This document shows, piece after piece, positions 17,360 through 27,049 of a DNA stretch of 64,000 nt. The stretch comes from Orlajensenia leifsoniae. GTDB lineage: Bacteria; Actinomycetota; Actinomycetes; Actinomycetales; Microbacteriaceae. The notes beneath the pieces are model-generated. The model ran no database searches. It saw only the letters and a program-made list of their open reading frames with translations, and had not been told where the DNA came from. Numbering within the stretch: the first letter of the stretch is position 1; each line of letters starts with the position of its first letter. The stretch lies in assembly GCF_004570845.1 (NCBI RefSeq), contig NZ_SPQZ01000001.1, positions 310,001 through 374,000 of the forward strand. The letters run 5' to 3'. The position numbers were made by a program, and so were the translations under genes.

Positions 17360-18661
17360 ATGACTGCACAGCTCAGTCGCCGCGACATGTTCCGCTACTC
17401 GGCCGTCGGCCTCGGCGGAATCGCCCTCGCCGGCCTCGCAACAGGGTGCGCCCCCGTTGCGGCCGGCGGCGGATCAGCCACGAAAGCGCCACCGGCTGGC
17501 CCCACGAACTTCGACTTCGTCTCGTGGGGCATGTCGGAGGAGGCGACGAAGCCGGCCCTGCAGGCATCCGTCAACGCCTTCGCCAAGAAGGACGCGATCG
17601 AGATCGCAACGTCGAGCTACCCGTTCAACGACTACCTCAACCAGCTCACCCTCCAGGTGCGCGGTGGACAGTTCACGGGTGCCGCCCAGCTCGACGTCGC
17701 CTGGCTGTCGAGCCTCGCCGCACTCGGCAAGCTCGACGACCTCGGTGCCAAGGCCGAGGGCCGCGGCTACACCGACGCGGCCCTCCAGGCAGGACAGATC
17801 GATGGCAAGCAGTTCGGCCTGCCCTGGACCATCGCCGCGATCGGCCTGGTCTCGAACACCGAACTGTTCGACAAGGCCGGCGTCTCGCAGGCCCCGGCGA
17901 CCATCGAGGAGTTCGAGGACGCCCTGACAGCGATCAAGGGACTCGGCGGCGGCATCGTGCCTTACGCGGCGTCGACGAAGACGGCCCAGCTCAAGGACAT
18001 CCTGGTCTGGATGCAGACCTTCGGATCGCCGATCATCGACGGCGAGAAGTGCACCATCGGCGATGCGGAGTCGATCGCGGCGGTCACCTGGTACAAGAAG
18101 CTCTTCGACGCGGGCCTCATCGCCCCTGACGTGGACCGGGCCGCAGCACGCGCCCTCTTCTCCCAGGGCAAGACCGCCATCTACGACGACGCCCCCGTGG
18201 CGCGCGCCTCCGTACTGAAGGCATCGCCCGACGCCTCACTCGGTGGCAAGATGGCCCCGATCGCCCGTCCGGTGAAGAAGGCGGGCGACACTCCGCAGGA
18301 GCTCCTGTGGGGCCACCTGCTCGTGGTCGTCGACGGCAAGGGTGCCGACACGGCCGGCGACTTCGCACAGTGGATGACGAGCGACCCCGCGCAGACCATC
18401 AGCTACTTCACGGCCCTCGGCCTGCCGCCGACCACGGAGGAGGCCCTCGCTTCCTCCGCCGTCAGCGGCAACGTGTTCGTGGACGCCTTCACCGCCAACA
18501 TCACGAAGGACGCGAAGGCCAGCCCGCTCTGGAAGTACGTGCAGTACGGCCAGATGGAGACCGCGATCGCGGAGCAGGTGCAGGCCGTGCTGATCGGATC
18601 GGCCTCACCGAAGGACGCCATGAAGGCAGCCGGCCAGAAGGTCCAGTCCCTCATCGGCTGA
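17360..18661 (+). CDS. Tat-dependent sugar-binding lipoprotein
   Basis: The 433-residue protein has SRRDMFRY near its N-terminus, a good twin-arginine motif (Arg7-Arg8), a hydrophobic stretch and a lipobox LATGC with Cys30, so it should be exported folded through Tat and then lipidated. The mature part (FDFVSWGMSEEATKPALQAS, YPFNDYLNQLTLQVRGGQF, DVAWLSSLAALGKL) is a family 1 solute-binding protein. AAAGGAG lies 6 bases before the chosen ATG; an in-frame upstream start adds 19 unrelated residues. It follows its two permeases and precedes the FAD oxidoreductase. Its place next to a tat cassette is unusual. Confidence 0.92.
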   Translation: MTAQLSRRDMFRYSAVGLGGIALAGLATGCAPVAAGGGSATKAPPAGPTNFDFVSWGMSEEATKPALQASVNAFAKKDAIEIATSSYPFNDYLNQLTLQVRGGQFTGAAQLDVAWLSSLAALGKLDDLGAKAEGRGYTDAALQAGQIDGKQFGLPWTIAAIGLVSNTELFDKAGVSQAPATIEEFEDALTAIKGLGGGIVPYAASTKTAQLKDILVWMQTFGSPIIDGEKCTIGDAESIAAVTWYKKLFDAGLIAPDVDRAAARALFSQGKTAIYDDAPVARASVLKASPDASLGGKMAPIARPVKKAGDTPQELLWGHLLVVVDGKGADTAGDFAQWMTSDPAQTISYFTALGLPPTTEEALASSAVSGNVFVDAFTANITKDAKASPLWKYVQYGQMETAIAEQVQAVLIGSASPKDAMKAAGQKVQSLIG

Positions 18662-18704
18662 CGCTGCAGCGTTGACCACCCAGACTCTCAATTCAAGGAC
18701 AGAA

Positions 18705-20966
18705 GTGAAACACCAGATCGTGGAATCCGACATCACCGTCATCGGCGGTGGCCTCTCCGGGGTGAGCGCTGCAATCAGCGCCGCCCGATTGGGCAAGCGC
18801 GTCGCGCTGGTGGGCAACCGGCCGGTACTCGGCGGCAATTCGTCCTCGGAGGTGAGAGTCTGGGTGGTGGGAGCCACCGCGCACGGCATGCAGCGTTTCG
18901 CTCGTGAATCGGGGGTGATCGGCGAGCTCTACGTCGAGAACCAGTACCGCAACCCGGAGGGCAACCCCATCCACTGGGACGAGGTGGTGTTCGATGCTGT
19001 ACGCGCCGAACCGAACATCCAGCTCTTCCTCAACACCGATGTGCGCTCGGTGCAGACCGACGACCGGGACGGTGAGCCGTTCATCCATTCGGTCGTCGGG
19101 TGGACCATGGGTTCGGAGATCGAGACGACGTTCCTGAGCCCGTACTTCATCGACGCCACCGGCGACGGCCTGGTCGGCGACCGCGCCGGTGCCGAGTACA
19201 TGCTCGGCCGGGAGGCCAAATCCGACTTCGGAGAGGATTGGGCACCGGAGGTCGCCGATCGCGAGTTCCTGGGATCGACGATCCTGTTCTATACAAAGGA
19301 CACCGGCAAGCCCGTCCGGTTCGTCGCCCCGGACTCCGCCAAGGACATCTCGACAACTCCGATCCCCGAGTCGCGCATCATCAGGAGTGGAGACTCCGGC
19401 GCACACTACTGGTGGATCGAATGGGGCGGAGAGCTCGACATCGTCCACGAGAACGAGCGCATCAGGGATGAACTGCGTTCGGTCATCTTCGGCATCTGGG
19501 ACTACATCAAGAACTCCGGGCGTTTCGACGCCGAGACTCTCGACCTCGAATGGGTCGGATCGATGCCGGGCAAGCGCGAGTACCGGCGCTTCGTCGGCGA
19601 CCACGTATTGACTCAGAACGACATCCTCGAGCAGAGAGATTTCGATGATGCCGTCGCGTTCGGCGGCTGGTCGATCGACCTGCATCCAGTCGAGGGAATG
19701 TACGGCACGGTCGCCGGCGCGCATCAGCGCTACTCGAACGGCATCTTCGGAATCCCCTTCCGCTGCTACTACTCACGCAGCGTGCCGAACCTCCTCATGG
19801 CCGGTCGCGACATCTCCGCCACGCACGTCGCTTTCGGCTCCACTCGAGTCATGGCGACCTGCGCGGTCGGGGGCGAGGCCGCCGGAACCGGCGCTGCGCT
19901 CGCGCTCGACCTCGGAGTGCAGCCGCGCGCTCTTGCGCCGGACCATGCCGCCGACCTTCGGCAACTGCTGCTCCGACAGGATGCCTCAGTCTTCGGCGTG
20001 CGCAATGAGGATCCGCTCGACATCGCGCGCACCGCTCGCGTCAGCGCATCGAGTACGCTCACCACGCTCGACTCCCAGCCCGACGACGGGAGCACAGTAC
20101 GGCTCCACCGTCTCGATCACGATCTCGGAGTCCTCCTCCCGGTTGATCCACAACTGGACTCCGTGACGGTCCTGCTCTCCACGGCTGTCGACACGTCGCT
20201 CGAAGTCTCCCTCTGGACGACAGGGAAGCGCCAGAACGCCGTGCCGGTCCACCAGGAACTCCGTTCCGTCATCGCAGTGCCCGGGTCCGAGGGAGCACAA
20301 TGGGTAACCATTCCGCTCTCCTGGACGCCGTCGGAGCCTGAAAACGTCGTCGTCGTCTTCGAAGCGAATCCGCACGTCTCGATCGAGCTGACGGATGCTC
20401 CAGCACCCGGCGTGCTGGCCCTCGCCCATCAGCCGGAGGACGACGGCGACGCCAACGTCGCCGTCAGTCATGATGAGCCCATCGTGCAATGGCCCGCCCA
20501 CATTCTGCGCGGGTGGGGCGCGCGGCTGCGGGTTCATCCCCCGACTGCGGCTTACGACGTCGCAAAGGTCGCCGGCGGGTATCAGCGACCCTACGGAGGG
20601 CCGCAGATGTGGGTGTCCGCTGCGGGACCTGCCACTCGCGATGAGTGGGTCCTGCTCGACTGGGATGAGCCCAAGACCGTCACCGAGATCCGCCTCGTCT
20701 TCGACGACGACGTGGACGTCGAGCTCAACACCCTGCATCATCACCGCTCCCCCCACGTGGTCTTCCCTCAATTGGTTCGCGACTACGCCGTAGAAGGGCG
20801 AACAGCCCAAGGCTGGGAGACGCTGGTGACGGAGACGGGGAACCGCCGACGTCACCGCGTGCACGACGTCCGGCCGAGTTCGCCGATCGAGGCTCTGCGG
20901 GTGTCGATTACGGCGACGAACGGCGATGCCCACGCCCGCATAGTCGCCGTGCGCGCATATGAGTGA
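18705..20966 (+). CDS. FAD-dependent oxidoreductase with C-terminal beta-sandwich region
   Basis: The 753-residue protein has an FAD-binding dinucleotide fold at the N-terminus (ITVIGGGLSGVSAAISAARL, then RPVLGGNSSSEV) of the FAD_oxidored type, with the second FAD segment near residue 370 (VPNLLMAGRDISATHVAFGS, then ATCAVGGEAAGTGAA). The last 300 residues are predicted beta-rich and look like two carbohydrate-binding or discoidin-like modules. It has no signal peptide, so it should be cytoplasmic. I chose GTG 18705 because AAGGA lies five bases upstream; TTG 18672 is in frame but poorer. Such enzymes often sit in polysaccharide-use loci; the substrate is unknown, and oxidation of an imported sugar is an inference. 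Confidence 0.85.
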   Translation: MKHQIVESDITVIGGGLSGVSAAISAARLGKRVALVGNRPVLGGNSSSEVRVWVVGATAHGMQRFARESGVIGELYVENQYRNPEGNPIHWDEVVFDAVRAEPNIQLFLNTDVRSVQTDDRDGEPFIHSVVGWTMGSEIETTFLSPYFIDATGDGLVGDRAGAEYMLGREAKSDFGEDWAPEVADREFLGSTILFYTKDTGKPVRFVAPDSAKDISTTPIPESRIIRSGDSGAHYWWIEWGGELDIVHENERIRDELRSVIFGIWDYIKNSGRFDAETLDLEWVGSMPGKREYRRFVGDHVLTQNDILEQRDFDDAVAFGGWSIDLHPVEGMYGTVAGAHQRYSNGIFGIPFRCYYSRSVPNLLMAGRDISATHVAFGSTRVMATCAVGGEAAGTGAALALDLGVQPRALAPDHAADLRQLLLRQDASVFGVRNEDPLDIARTARVSASSTLTTLDSQPDDGSTVRLHRLDHDLGVLLPVDPQLDSVTVLLSTAVDTSLEVSLWTTGKRQNAVPVHQELRSVIAVPGSEGAQWVTIPLSWTPSEPENVVVVFEANPHVSIELTDAPAPGVLALAHQPEDDGDANVAVSHDEPIVQWPAHILRGWGARLRVHPPTAAYDVAKVAGGYQRPYGGPQMWVSAAGPATRDEWVLLDWDEPKTVTEIRLVFDDDVDVELNTLHHHRSPHVVFPQLVRDYAVEGRTAQGWETLVTETGNRRRHRVHDVRPSSPIEALRVSITATNGDAHARIVAVRAYE

Positions 20967-21097
20967 CCGTGACTTGCGCCACGCTGTGATGGGGCGTACC
21001 GACGCCTCGGGCAGGGGCGGTCCAGACGACAAGCGGGCCGGTACTCTGGCGGCCAGCCTGTTGTAGCTAGCTCAGTGAAGCGGATCAGATAGTCGAT

Positions 21098-21420
21098 TCA
21101 CCGCCCGTCGTCGAGCACCGGGTGCTCGACATCGGCGAGGGTGGCCTCGACGGCCCTGGCGAAGAGGACATCATGATCGATTCCGTACCCCGCTGCGAAG
21201 GCGCTGGCGATACGCGGGAAGCGGTCAGCCGGAAGCGTGGAGGCTGCTTCCAAATGGGCTGATTCCCGTCCGTCGCCGTCGGCGCCGGGAGGGGGACCCG
21301 CTGGGTCGCGACGTGACCCATGGTCATTCGCGCCCGCATCTGCGCCACGTCGAGCGCATCGCGAGGCGACAGGTCAGCCGGGCCGAGCGCCTCGAGGATC
21401 GCCTCCGTCGCGTCGAATGC
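21098..21420 (-). pseudogene. Remnant of a TetR family regulator (C-terminal domain)
   Basis: Two frames on the minus strand carry recognisable pieces. The first gives FDATEAILEALGPADLSPRD and ALDVAQMRARMTMGHVA. A frame change then leads to DGRESAHLEAASTLPADRFP and RIASAFAAGYGIDHD up to a TGA at 21098-21100, which resembles the ligand-binding end of TetR-type repressors. The DNA-binding N-terminus is missing. It lies in the gap between the convergent FAD enzyme and GH2 genes. Confidence 0.5.
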
Positions 21421-21537
21421 TCGGGCGTGACGGCGGGGCGATGGCGATCAGGGGAATCGCCGCACCGATCGGTCTGGCCACGAGAGATTCACTACCCGCA
21501 ATTCCGACACAACCGGCGGCCGTCATGGAGTTGGTGA

Positions 21538-24500
21538 TCAGCGGGAAACGCTCACCGTCAAGGCTCCGCTCCGGATGGTGCCGGCCGAGTTGGTGAGTTC
21601 GATCTCGTAAACGTGGGCTCCGACCGATCGTCCAGTGACGGATACGGTGGCCACTTGATGGGCGGGGGTACTTGCTGTCAGCGTGCCGGACGCGACGGGT
21701 TCGCCGTCCTCGAAGAACCGGTACGAGATGGCGTTGGTGCCCCACCACAGGTTGGAGGTGACGGTGTAGGCGCCGTCGCCGTCCCAGTTGTCCGAGCTGA
21801 GCGCCGGGCGTGCCGGAAGGGCGTCGCTGACGGTGACCGTGACGGGCTGCACCGAGGTGCTCCCCTTCGAGTTCACCAGCTCCCCGGTGTACTGATAGAC
21901 GCCGTTGCGGAGTCCGGAGATCTGCACCGACGTCGACTGCGCGCCGGGCGTCGCCGCCGTCAGCGGAACCGTCGCGACGAGCTGGCCGTTCTCGAACAGG
22001 CGGAAGGTGGTGGCGTTTTCGCCCCACCACAGGTTCACGGTGACGCGGAAGTCGCCATCCTGCAGCCCGGTGTCCCAGCCGTTGTCGGAGGAGAGCACGC
22101 CTCTGGCGGGCGCCGCGCTCGCGCCGTCATCCATGATGACGGTGATGGTGGCTTTCGCGATGCCGACCCAGCCGGCCGCATCGGTCTCGGTCACCACTGC
22201 GTCGGTGTAGACGCCGGGCGTGAACGGTGCCGTGCTGCGCGCCTTCCACACCAGGTCATCGCTGACAGTGGCGGTGGCCAGCACGGTTCCTCCCGCCGAG
22301 GTGACCGTGATCGCGTCGCCGGCGGTGGTGCCGGTTCCGGTGATCGCGTCGCCCGGCACGAGCTGCTGCGCAGAGAACACCGGCCGAGGCGCGGTCGGCA
22401 GGTCGGCGACACTCGTGTCGGTGAACCGCACAGCTGATGCCCGGAGGAACCCGTCCTGGCCGGTCACCACCACGGTGGGCCGGTGGGCCGCGTCGAAGGA
22501 GAACTCGCCCAGGTCGAGCCAGGCGCCGCCGCTCGCCACCTGATCTGCCGGAATCGTCTTGTCCCCGTCGGCGGCCTTCACCACATAAGTGGCGCCCTTC
22601 GTGCTGGTCGTGCTCGCGGGCAGCGACACCTCCACCCGGTATTCGGCGTCATGAACCGCTGGTGCTGTCCAGGTGGCGGATGCGCCGGGCGCCTTAGGGA
22701 TTTCGGCGTACACCGATGGGTGACCGCCCGGTCCCATGAGCGCGCTCGCGAGCCAGCTGCCGGTGGTGCTGAATGGCAGCGATCCGTCGGCGCGTGGAGA
22801 CTTGTCCGCAGTCGACACCACGATCGGGCATCGCTCGCCGGGCGCTGTGACCGAGGCCGAGGCATCCGATACCGATCGGCCGAGGATCGCTGAGACGGCA
22901 TAGTCGCCGGGATGCTGACCGAGCTTGCCGAGGGCGAACTCTGTGCCGATCACTGTGGTGGACGTGGTCTCGCCGCAGTTCTCGCCGGTCACGACGTAGC
23001 CGTCCGCACCGGAGTCGTCCCACACCAGGAACGCGTCGTCGCCCCGGTTGGTCAGCCGCACGCCGGTCGGCAGTGTTGCTGCCCCGGTGGGTGTCTCCGC
23101 CCGGGTGCGGACGCTTCCCGACCACGCTTCCGAGGACCCGCCCGGGCCCTGCGCAGTGACGGTGACCGTGTAGTCGCGCTGGGGGCTGAGGCCGTCGATC
23201 GGGATGAGGTCGACCGCCGAGCGCTCGATGTCGTATCCGGCGTCGACGCCATCGCCCGTCACCGTGACGTGGTATCGCTCGGTGCGGTTCGATGGCGTGA
23301 GGACGATGCCAGCGGTGTTCGATCCGGCGATCAGGCCGTGCACATCGAGGACCGGTGTGCCGGCGGATGCGAGCGGAGTTCCACGCAACGCCTCACTCCA
23401 GGCGGAGACTGCCGCGCCTGCCGCCGTCACCTCGCGGATGCGTACATCGACCGCCACACCGGGCTCGAGGTTCTCGATGCGTGTGCCGGGTCGGTTCTTG
23501 GTCGTGTACGAGGTGACATCCTCGCCGGTCGCGGCGTCGGTGACGTGAACCTCGAAAGTTCCGTCGCGGGTCGCGCTGGAGTATCCGAGCACCAGCCCGC
23601 CCTCGATCGGTTCGAGGTTCACGACCTTGGGGGGAACGGTGAGCGAGCCGGTCGGAGTTCCCTTCGCCGAGTCGCTCGCGCCGGGCCCGGAGGATCCGAC
23701 CGCCGACACCGTGACGGTGTACTCGGTCCCGTTCGATAGCCCGGCCAGATCGGCGAACAGTTCACGCGTCGTGACGGACTTGGTGGAACCGTCCGGCGCG
23801 GTGGCGACGACCTTGTACGAGCCGATGCCGGCCGCATCCTGGAACCGCACCCGAAGGGTGCCACTCGCGGCAACCACGTCGCGGATCTCAGGTGCGCTCG
23901 GCTTCGCCGCATCCGTCGTCGACACCGCCACCTCGTAGCCGGTCACCGACAGCAGCGTCGCGCGGAGCCTGGTGGCCTTCGCGCTCGCAGCCCACGCCAC
24001 GGGAACGTCGAACGCAGCGGCACCCGGTGCGATCTCAGGCAGGCCGATCATCGTGCCTCCGACGACGGCACCGCTCGCATCGAACGCCTGCAGGCTCACC
24101 CGGTAGTCGCGCAGCACATTAGACGGGCCCGCAGTGGGAACTGCGCCGGAGGGGGTGATCGAGACCACCCCCAATCCGCCGCCTGAAGCTACCGCGACGT
24201 CGGCGAGGGAGAACGACGCGACGGGCGCGTTCGCCACCTGCACCTCGTCGTATGCTGCCTTGAGGCGACCCCAGACGTCGCCGTTCCCCCAGCCGCGCAC
24301 CAGGTTCTCGCTCGATCCGCTGTAATCGCTGCGGTAGTCGTTGTACGTCCACTGCGACCAGCCGAACACGAAGTCGCGGGTCTTGAAGTTCGCCGCGGTG
24401 CTGTCGGTGCCCGTCGCGAAGTCCAGCCATTCCCGGTTGATCGGGAAGGAGAAGCCGTCTGGGCTGTATTCGGAGATGAAGATCGGCTTCGTGGGGTAGA

Positions 24501-26715
24501 AGCCGTGCACCTTGTCGGGACCTCCGCCGTAGTTGCCGTACAGGTTGATGCTCACGAAGTCCATGTAGATGGCTCCGTCCTGTGCAGCCGTGGCCGTCTC
24601 CGCGCGCTCGACCTTGTTGTTGGCGTGGGTGACGAACCGGCTGGGATCGATCAGGTGCGAGTAGTCGGCCATGGCCTTCAGGTACACGCGACCCTGCGCC
24701 GTATTCGACTCGATCTCGTTGGCGACGGAATGCGCGAAGGTGCTGGCGTGGTTGAAGTCCCGCTCCACCATCTCGCGGAATTCATGCTTGATCTGGTCGA
24801 TGTCGTTCGTCAGGTTGCGCGACGTCCCCCAGACCGGCACCTCGTCGATGAGGATCATGCCGATCTCGTCGGCGTAGTCGAGCAGTTCCGGCGACTGCGC
24901 GTAGTGCATGATGCGGGTGATGTTCATTCCGGATGCCTTCATCCGGTCGAGATCGCGGCGAACGACCCAGGTGGGCTCGACGTTCCCATTGACCGGGTCG
25001 TCGGAGACGCGGTTCCCGCCTGCCAGCTTCAGGATCTCGCCGTTGAGGAGCATCTTGGTACCGTCCATGCGGAACTCGCGAATGCCGAAGCGGTCACTCT
25101 GCGTCGCGTCGTCAGCGTCGGACGGCGAGTCGAGGGCAAGATCGAGGCGGTAGAGATTCGGGTCGTCCATGTTCCAGAGCGCGAATGACCCCGGTGCCAG
25201 ATCTGCGGCGAGGACGGCCTCGGCCGAGCCACCCGCCGGCACCGCCACGTTGGCGTGCAGGCCGTCGATGACGACGGCCCCGGTGCTCGCATCGATGATC
25301 GTTCCAGAGACAGACACCGTGCGGTCCTCGCCGGCGGCGTTGTCCAGGAATACGGTCGACTCGACGCGGGCGGTGCCTGCCGTGAGGTCGGGCTTGGCGA
25401 CGATCTGCTGCCGGTTCACCGTCACCTCACCGGTCTTAACCAGGTCGACGGAGCGCGAGATGCCGCCCCACGACCACCAGGCTCCCTGCTGGAACGAGTT
25501 GTCGGCGAGTACAACGAGGGTGTTCTCTCCGTCGACGAGATGCTTGGTCACGTCGAAGCGGAACGGCGTGTAGCCGCCCTTGTGGGAACCGAGCTTGACG
25601 CCATTCAGCCAGACGGTTGCGTCGTTGTAGACGGCGCCGAAGGTGAGCCAGGCGCGCTCGCCCGCGGCGGCGCTCAGGTTTCCAGTCTCGAAGGTACGGC
25701 GGTACCAGGCCGCGCCCTGATAGGTACCCAGGTCGTCGTGCAGGTCCCAGTTGCCGGGTACCTGCTGAGTGCGCCAGCCGTCGATGGGCGTCTCCGGAAG
25801 TGCGAAGCCAGCGGCCTGGCCCACCTCGTCCTTGTCGGTGATGAACTTCCAGGGGCCGTCCAGAGAGATCGACGACTGGCCGCCGGTGACCTCGTGGCCG
25901 GGACGGTCGGACGCCGCGGCGGTCGCGGGCGTCCACTGGCCCGTGCCCGAGACCTCCCCGTCACCGGGCGCGGGGTCGACCGGATCCGGCGGATCCACGG
26001 GGGCGACCCAGGGGCATCCCGCCGCCGTGGCGGGCTGATCGGCAGGTGTCGTGGTGACGGGATCGATCGAGATGGAGCCGAAGCTCACCTTGCTCTTGTA
26101 GGAGCCGAACCCGATGGTTCCTCCGGCGGTCGGAGAGTCCACAGCTCCGATCAGCTGGCCGTCCGCAAAGACGGCGGTGATCCCACCGGCACGGCGAACC
26201 AGGAGGTCGACCCATTGCCCCTGGCCCACTGGGGAGATGCCTTGGCAAAGATACGCACCCGCGACCGGCTTGGAGATCTGGAACTTGCCGCGCCCTGCGC
26301 TGTCGAAGCCGGTGAACTGCGGGCTGATGCCCGTGCTCTTCCAGTTGCTTAGGTCGCGCATGTCGAGCATGAGGGTCACGGTGCCCTGAGCGTCGACCGC
26401 GTCGATCTTGACAGAGGTGCGCAGCTCATAGGCGGAAGGCAGAGCAAGCGCAGCCGTCGGTCGGATGTAGCGGCCCGATGTCTGGCCCCTGGTGTCGATC
26501 CCGATGGTCCCGCCGGTCGTTGACCATTCGGGAGTGGTCGCTGTGATGGCCGTCCAGTCCGCGAGACCGTCGGCGAAGTCCTCGAGGTAGAAGGCCCCGG
26601 GCCCGACCGCGCCTGGCTCCTCAGCTGCCCCTGCGGCGCTGACGGCGCCCAGAGGGAGCAGGACCGCCACGGACGCGGCAAGGGAAATAGCACGGACGGA
26701 CAGGCCTGGACGCAC
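21538..26715 (-). CDS. Very large secreted glycoside hydrolase family 2 enzyme
   Basis: The 1,725-residue protein starts at a GTG with AAAGGAG six bases upstream and has a Sec signal peptide (about 30 residues). A laminin-G/DUF1080-like domain (about 35-200) and a Pro/Asp linker precede the GH2 core: sugar-binding jelly roll (about 250-420), Ig-like domain, and TIM barrel with acid/base Glu667 in SVANEIES and nucleophile Glu749 in FISEYSPDGF. Several fibronectin type III-like domains follow, then a golvesin-like domain, an Ig-like domain and two C-terminal repeats sharing LSSDN and NLWWG. The fold suggests a beta-galactosidase or related exo-enzyme that trims polysaccharide outside the cell. 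Operator-like motifs upstream link it to the iclR unit. Confidence 0.9.
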   Translation of the reverse strand: MRPGLSVRAISLAASVAVLLPLGAVSAAGAAEEPGAVGPGAFYLEDFADGLADWTAITATTPEWSTTGGTIGIDTRGQTSGRYIRPTAALALPSAYELRTSVKIDAVDAQGTVTLMLDMRDLSNWKSTGISPQFTGFDSAGRGKFQISKPVAGAYLCQGISPVGQGQWVDLLVRRAGGITAVFADGQLIGAVDSPTAGGTIGFGSYKSKVSFGSISIDPVTTTPADQPATAAGCPWVAPVDPPDPVDPAPGDGEVSGTGQWTPATAAASDRPGHEVTGGQSSISLDGPWKFITDKDEVGQAAGFALPETPIDGWRTQQVPGNWDLHDDLGTYQGAAWYRRTFETGNLSAAAGERAWLTFGAVYNDATVWLNGVKLGSHKGGYTPFRFDVTKHLVDGENTLVVLADNSFQQGAWWSWGGISRSVDLVKTGEVTVNRQQIVAKPDLTAGTARVESTVFLDNAAGEDRTVSVSGTIIDASTGAVVIDGLHANVAVPAGGSAEAVLAADLAPGSFALWNMDDPNLYRLDLALDSPSDADDATQSDRFGIREFRMDGTKMLLNGEILKLAGGNRVSDDPVNGNVEPTWVVRRDLDRMKASGMNITRIMHYAQSPELLDYADEIGMILIDEVPVWGTSRNLTNDIDQIKHEFREMVERDFNHASTFAHSVANEIESNTAQGRVYLKAMADYSHLIDPSRFVTHANNKVERAETATAAQDGAIYMDFVSINLYGNYGGGPDKVHGFYPTKPIFISEYSPDGFSFPINREWLDFATGTDSTAANFKTRDFVFGWSQWTYNDYRSDYSGSSENLVRGWGNGDVWGRLKAAYDEVQVANAPVASFSLADVAVASGGGLGVVSITPSGAVPTAGPSNVLRDYRVSLQAFDASGAVVGGTMIGLPEIAPGAAAFDVPVAWAASAKATRLRATLLSVTGYEVAVSTTDAAKPSAPEIRDVVAASGTLRVRFQDAAGIGSYKVVATAPDGSTKSVTTRELFADLAGLSNGTEYTVTVSAVGSSGPGASDSAKGTPTGSLTVPPKVVNLEPIEGGLVLGYSSATRDGTFEVHVTDAATGEDVTSYTTKNRPGTRIENLEPGVAVDVRIREVTAAGAAVSAWSEALRGTPLASAGTPVLDVHGLIAGSNTAGIVLTPSNRTERYHVTVTGDGVDAGYDIERSAVDLIPIDGLSPQRDYTVTVTAQGPGGSSEAWSGSVRTRAETPTGAATLPTGVRLTNRGDDAFLVWDDSGADGYVVTGENCGETTSTTVIGTEFALGKLGQHPGDYAVSAILGRSVSDASASVTAPGERCPIVVSTADKSPRADGSLPFSTTGSWLASALMGPGGHPSVYAEIPKAPGASATWTAPAVHDAEYRVEVSLPASTTSTKGATYVVKAADGDKTIPADQVASGGAWLDLGEFSFDAAHRPTVVVTGQDGFLRASAVRFTDTSVADLPTAPRPVFSAQQLVPGDAITGTGTTAGDAITVTSAGGTVLATATVSDDLVWKARSTAPFTPGVYTDAVVTETDAAGWVGIAKATITVIMDDGASAAPARGVLSSDNGWDTGLQDGDFRVTVNLWWGENATTFRLFENGQLVATVPLTAATPGAQSTSVQISGLRNGVYQYTGELVNSKGSTSVQPVTVTVSDALPARPALSSDNWDGDGAYTVTSNLWWGTNAISYRFFEDGEPVASGTLTASTPAHQVATVSVTGRSVGAHVYEIELTNSAGTIRSGALTVSVSR

Positions 26716-26765
26716 GGAGTTCTCCTTTGAACTGCATCTGAACAGCCCCGACGTTAGCCCACTCT

Positions 26766-26810
26766 GTGCACATAAGCAACGCATTAACCAAGCTCCGTGC
26801 ACGTTATGCA
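26766..26810. promoter_or_regulatory. Two candidate IclR operators upstream of the GH2 gene
   Basis: GTGCACATAAGCAACGCATT (26766-26785) matches the tat/importer site except for a 3-base insertion. GTGCACGTTATGCA (26797-26810) has the core CGTTATG, the complement of CATAACG in that site. They lie 51-95 bases upstream of the GH2 start, within the likely promoter. Confidence 0.45.
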
Positions 26811-27049
26811 TACTGAATGCTCTTCGGGTCCGATTCGGTGCGCCGCGCGACGGCCAGGCGGAGCCGACGCGGGATGTGCAACAGTCGAATTGGTCGGGTC
26901 CACAAAGTCCAGCGCCCAATGCAGACGGTCTCGGCGAACAACGCATCCCTGGCCCGTGTCCCCGCTCACCGCCGGTGGTCGGCCGACTCGCTTGCCGAGC
27001 GTGGCCCGCGAGCGGGCGCAGAGCTCCGACTCACGCGTGCGATCTACCT

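Noticed and set aside
18672-18704. TTG start for the FAD oxidoreductase
   Set aside because: GTG at 18705 has AAGGA at good spacing, while the TTG has none.
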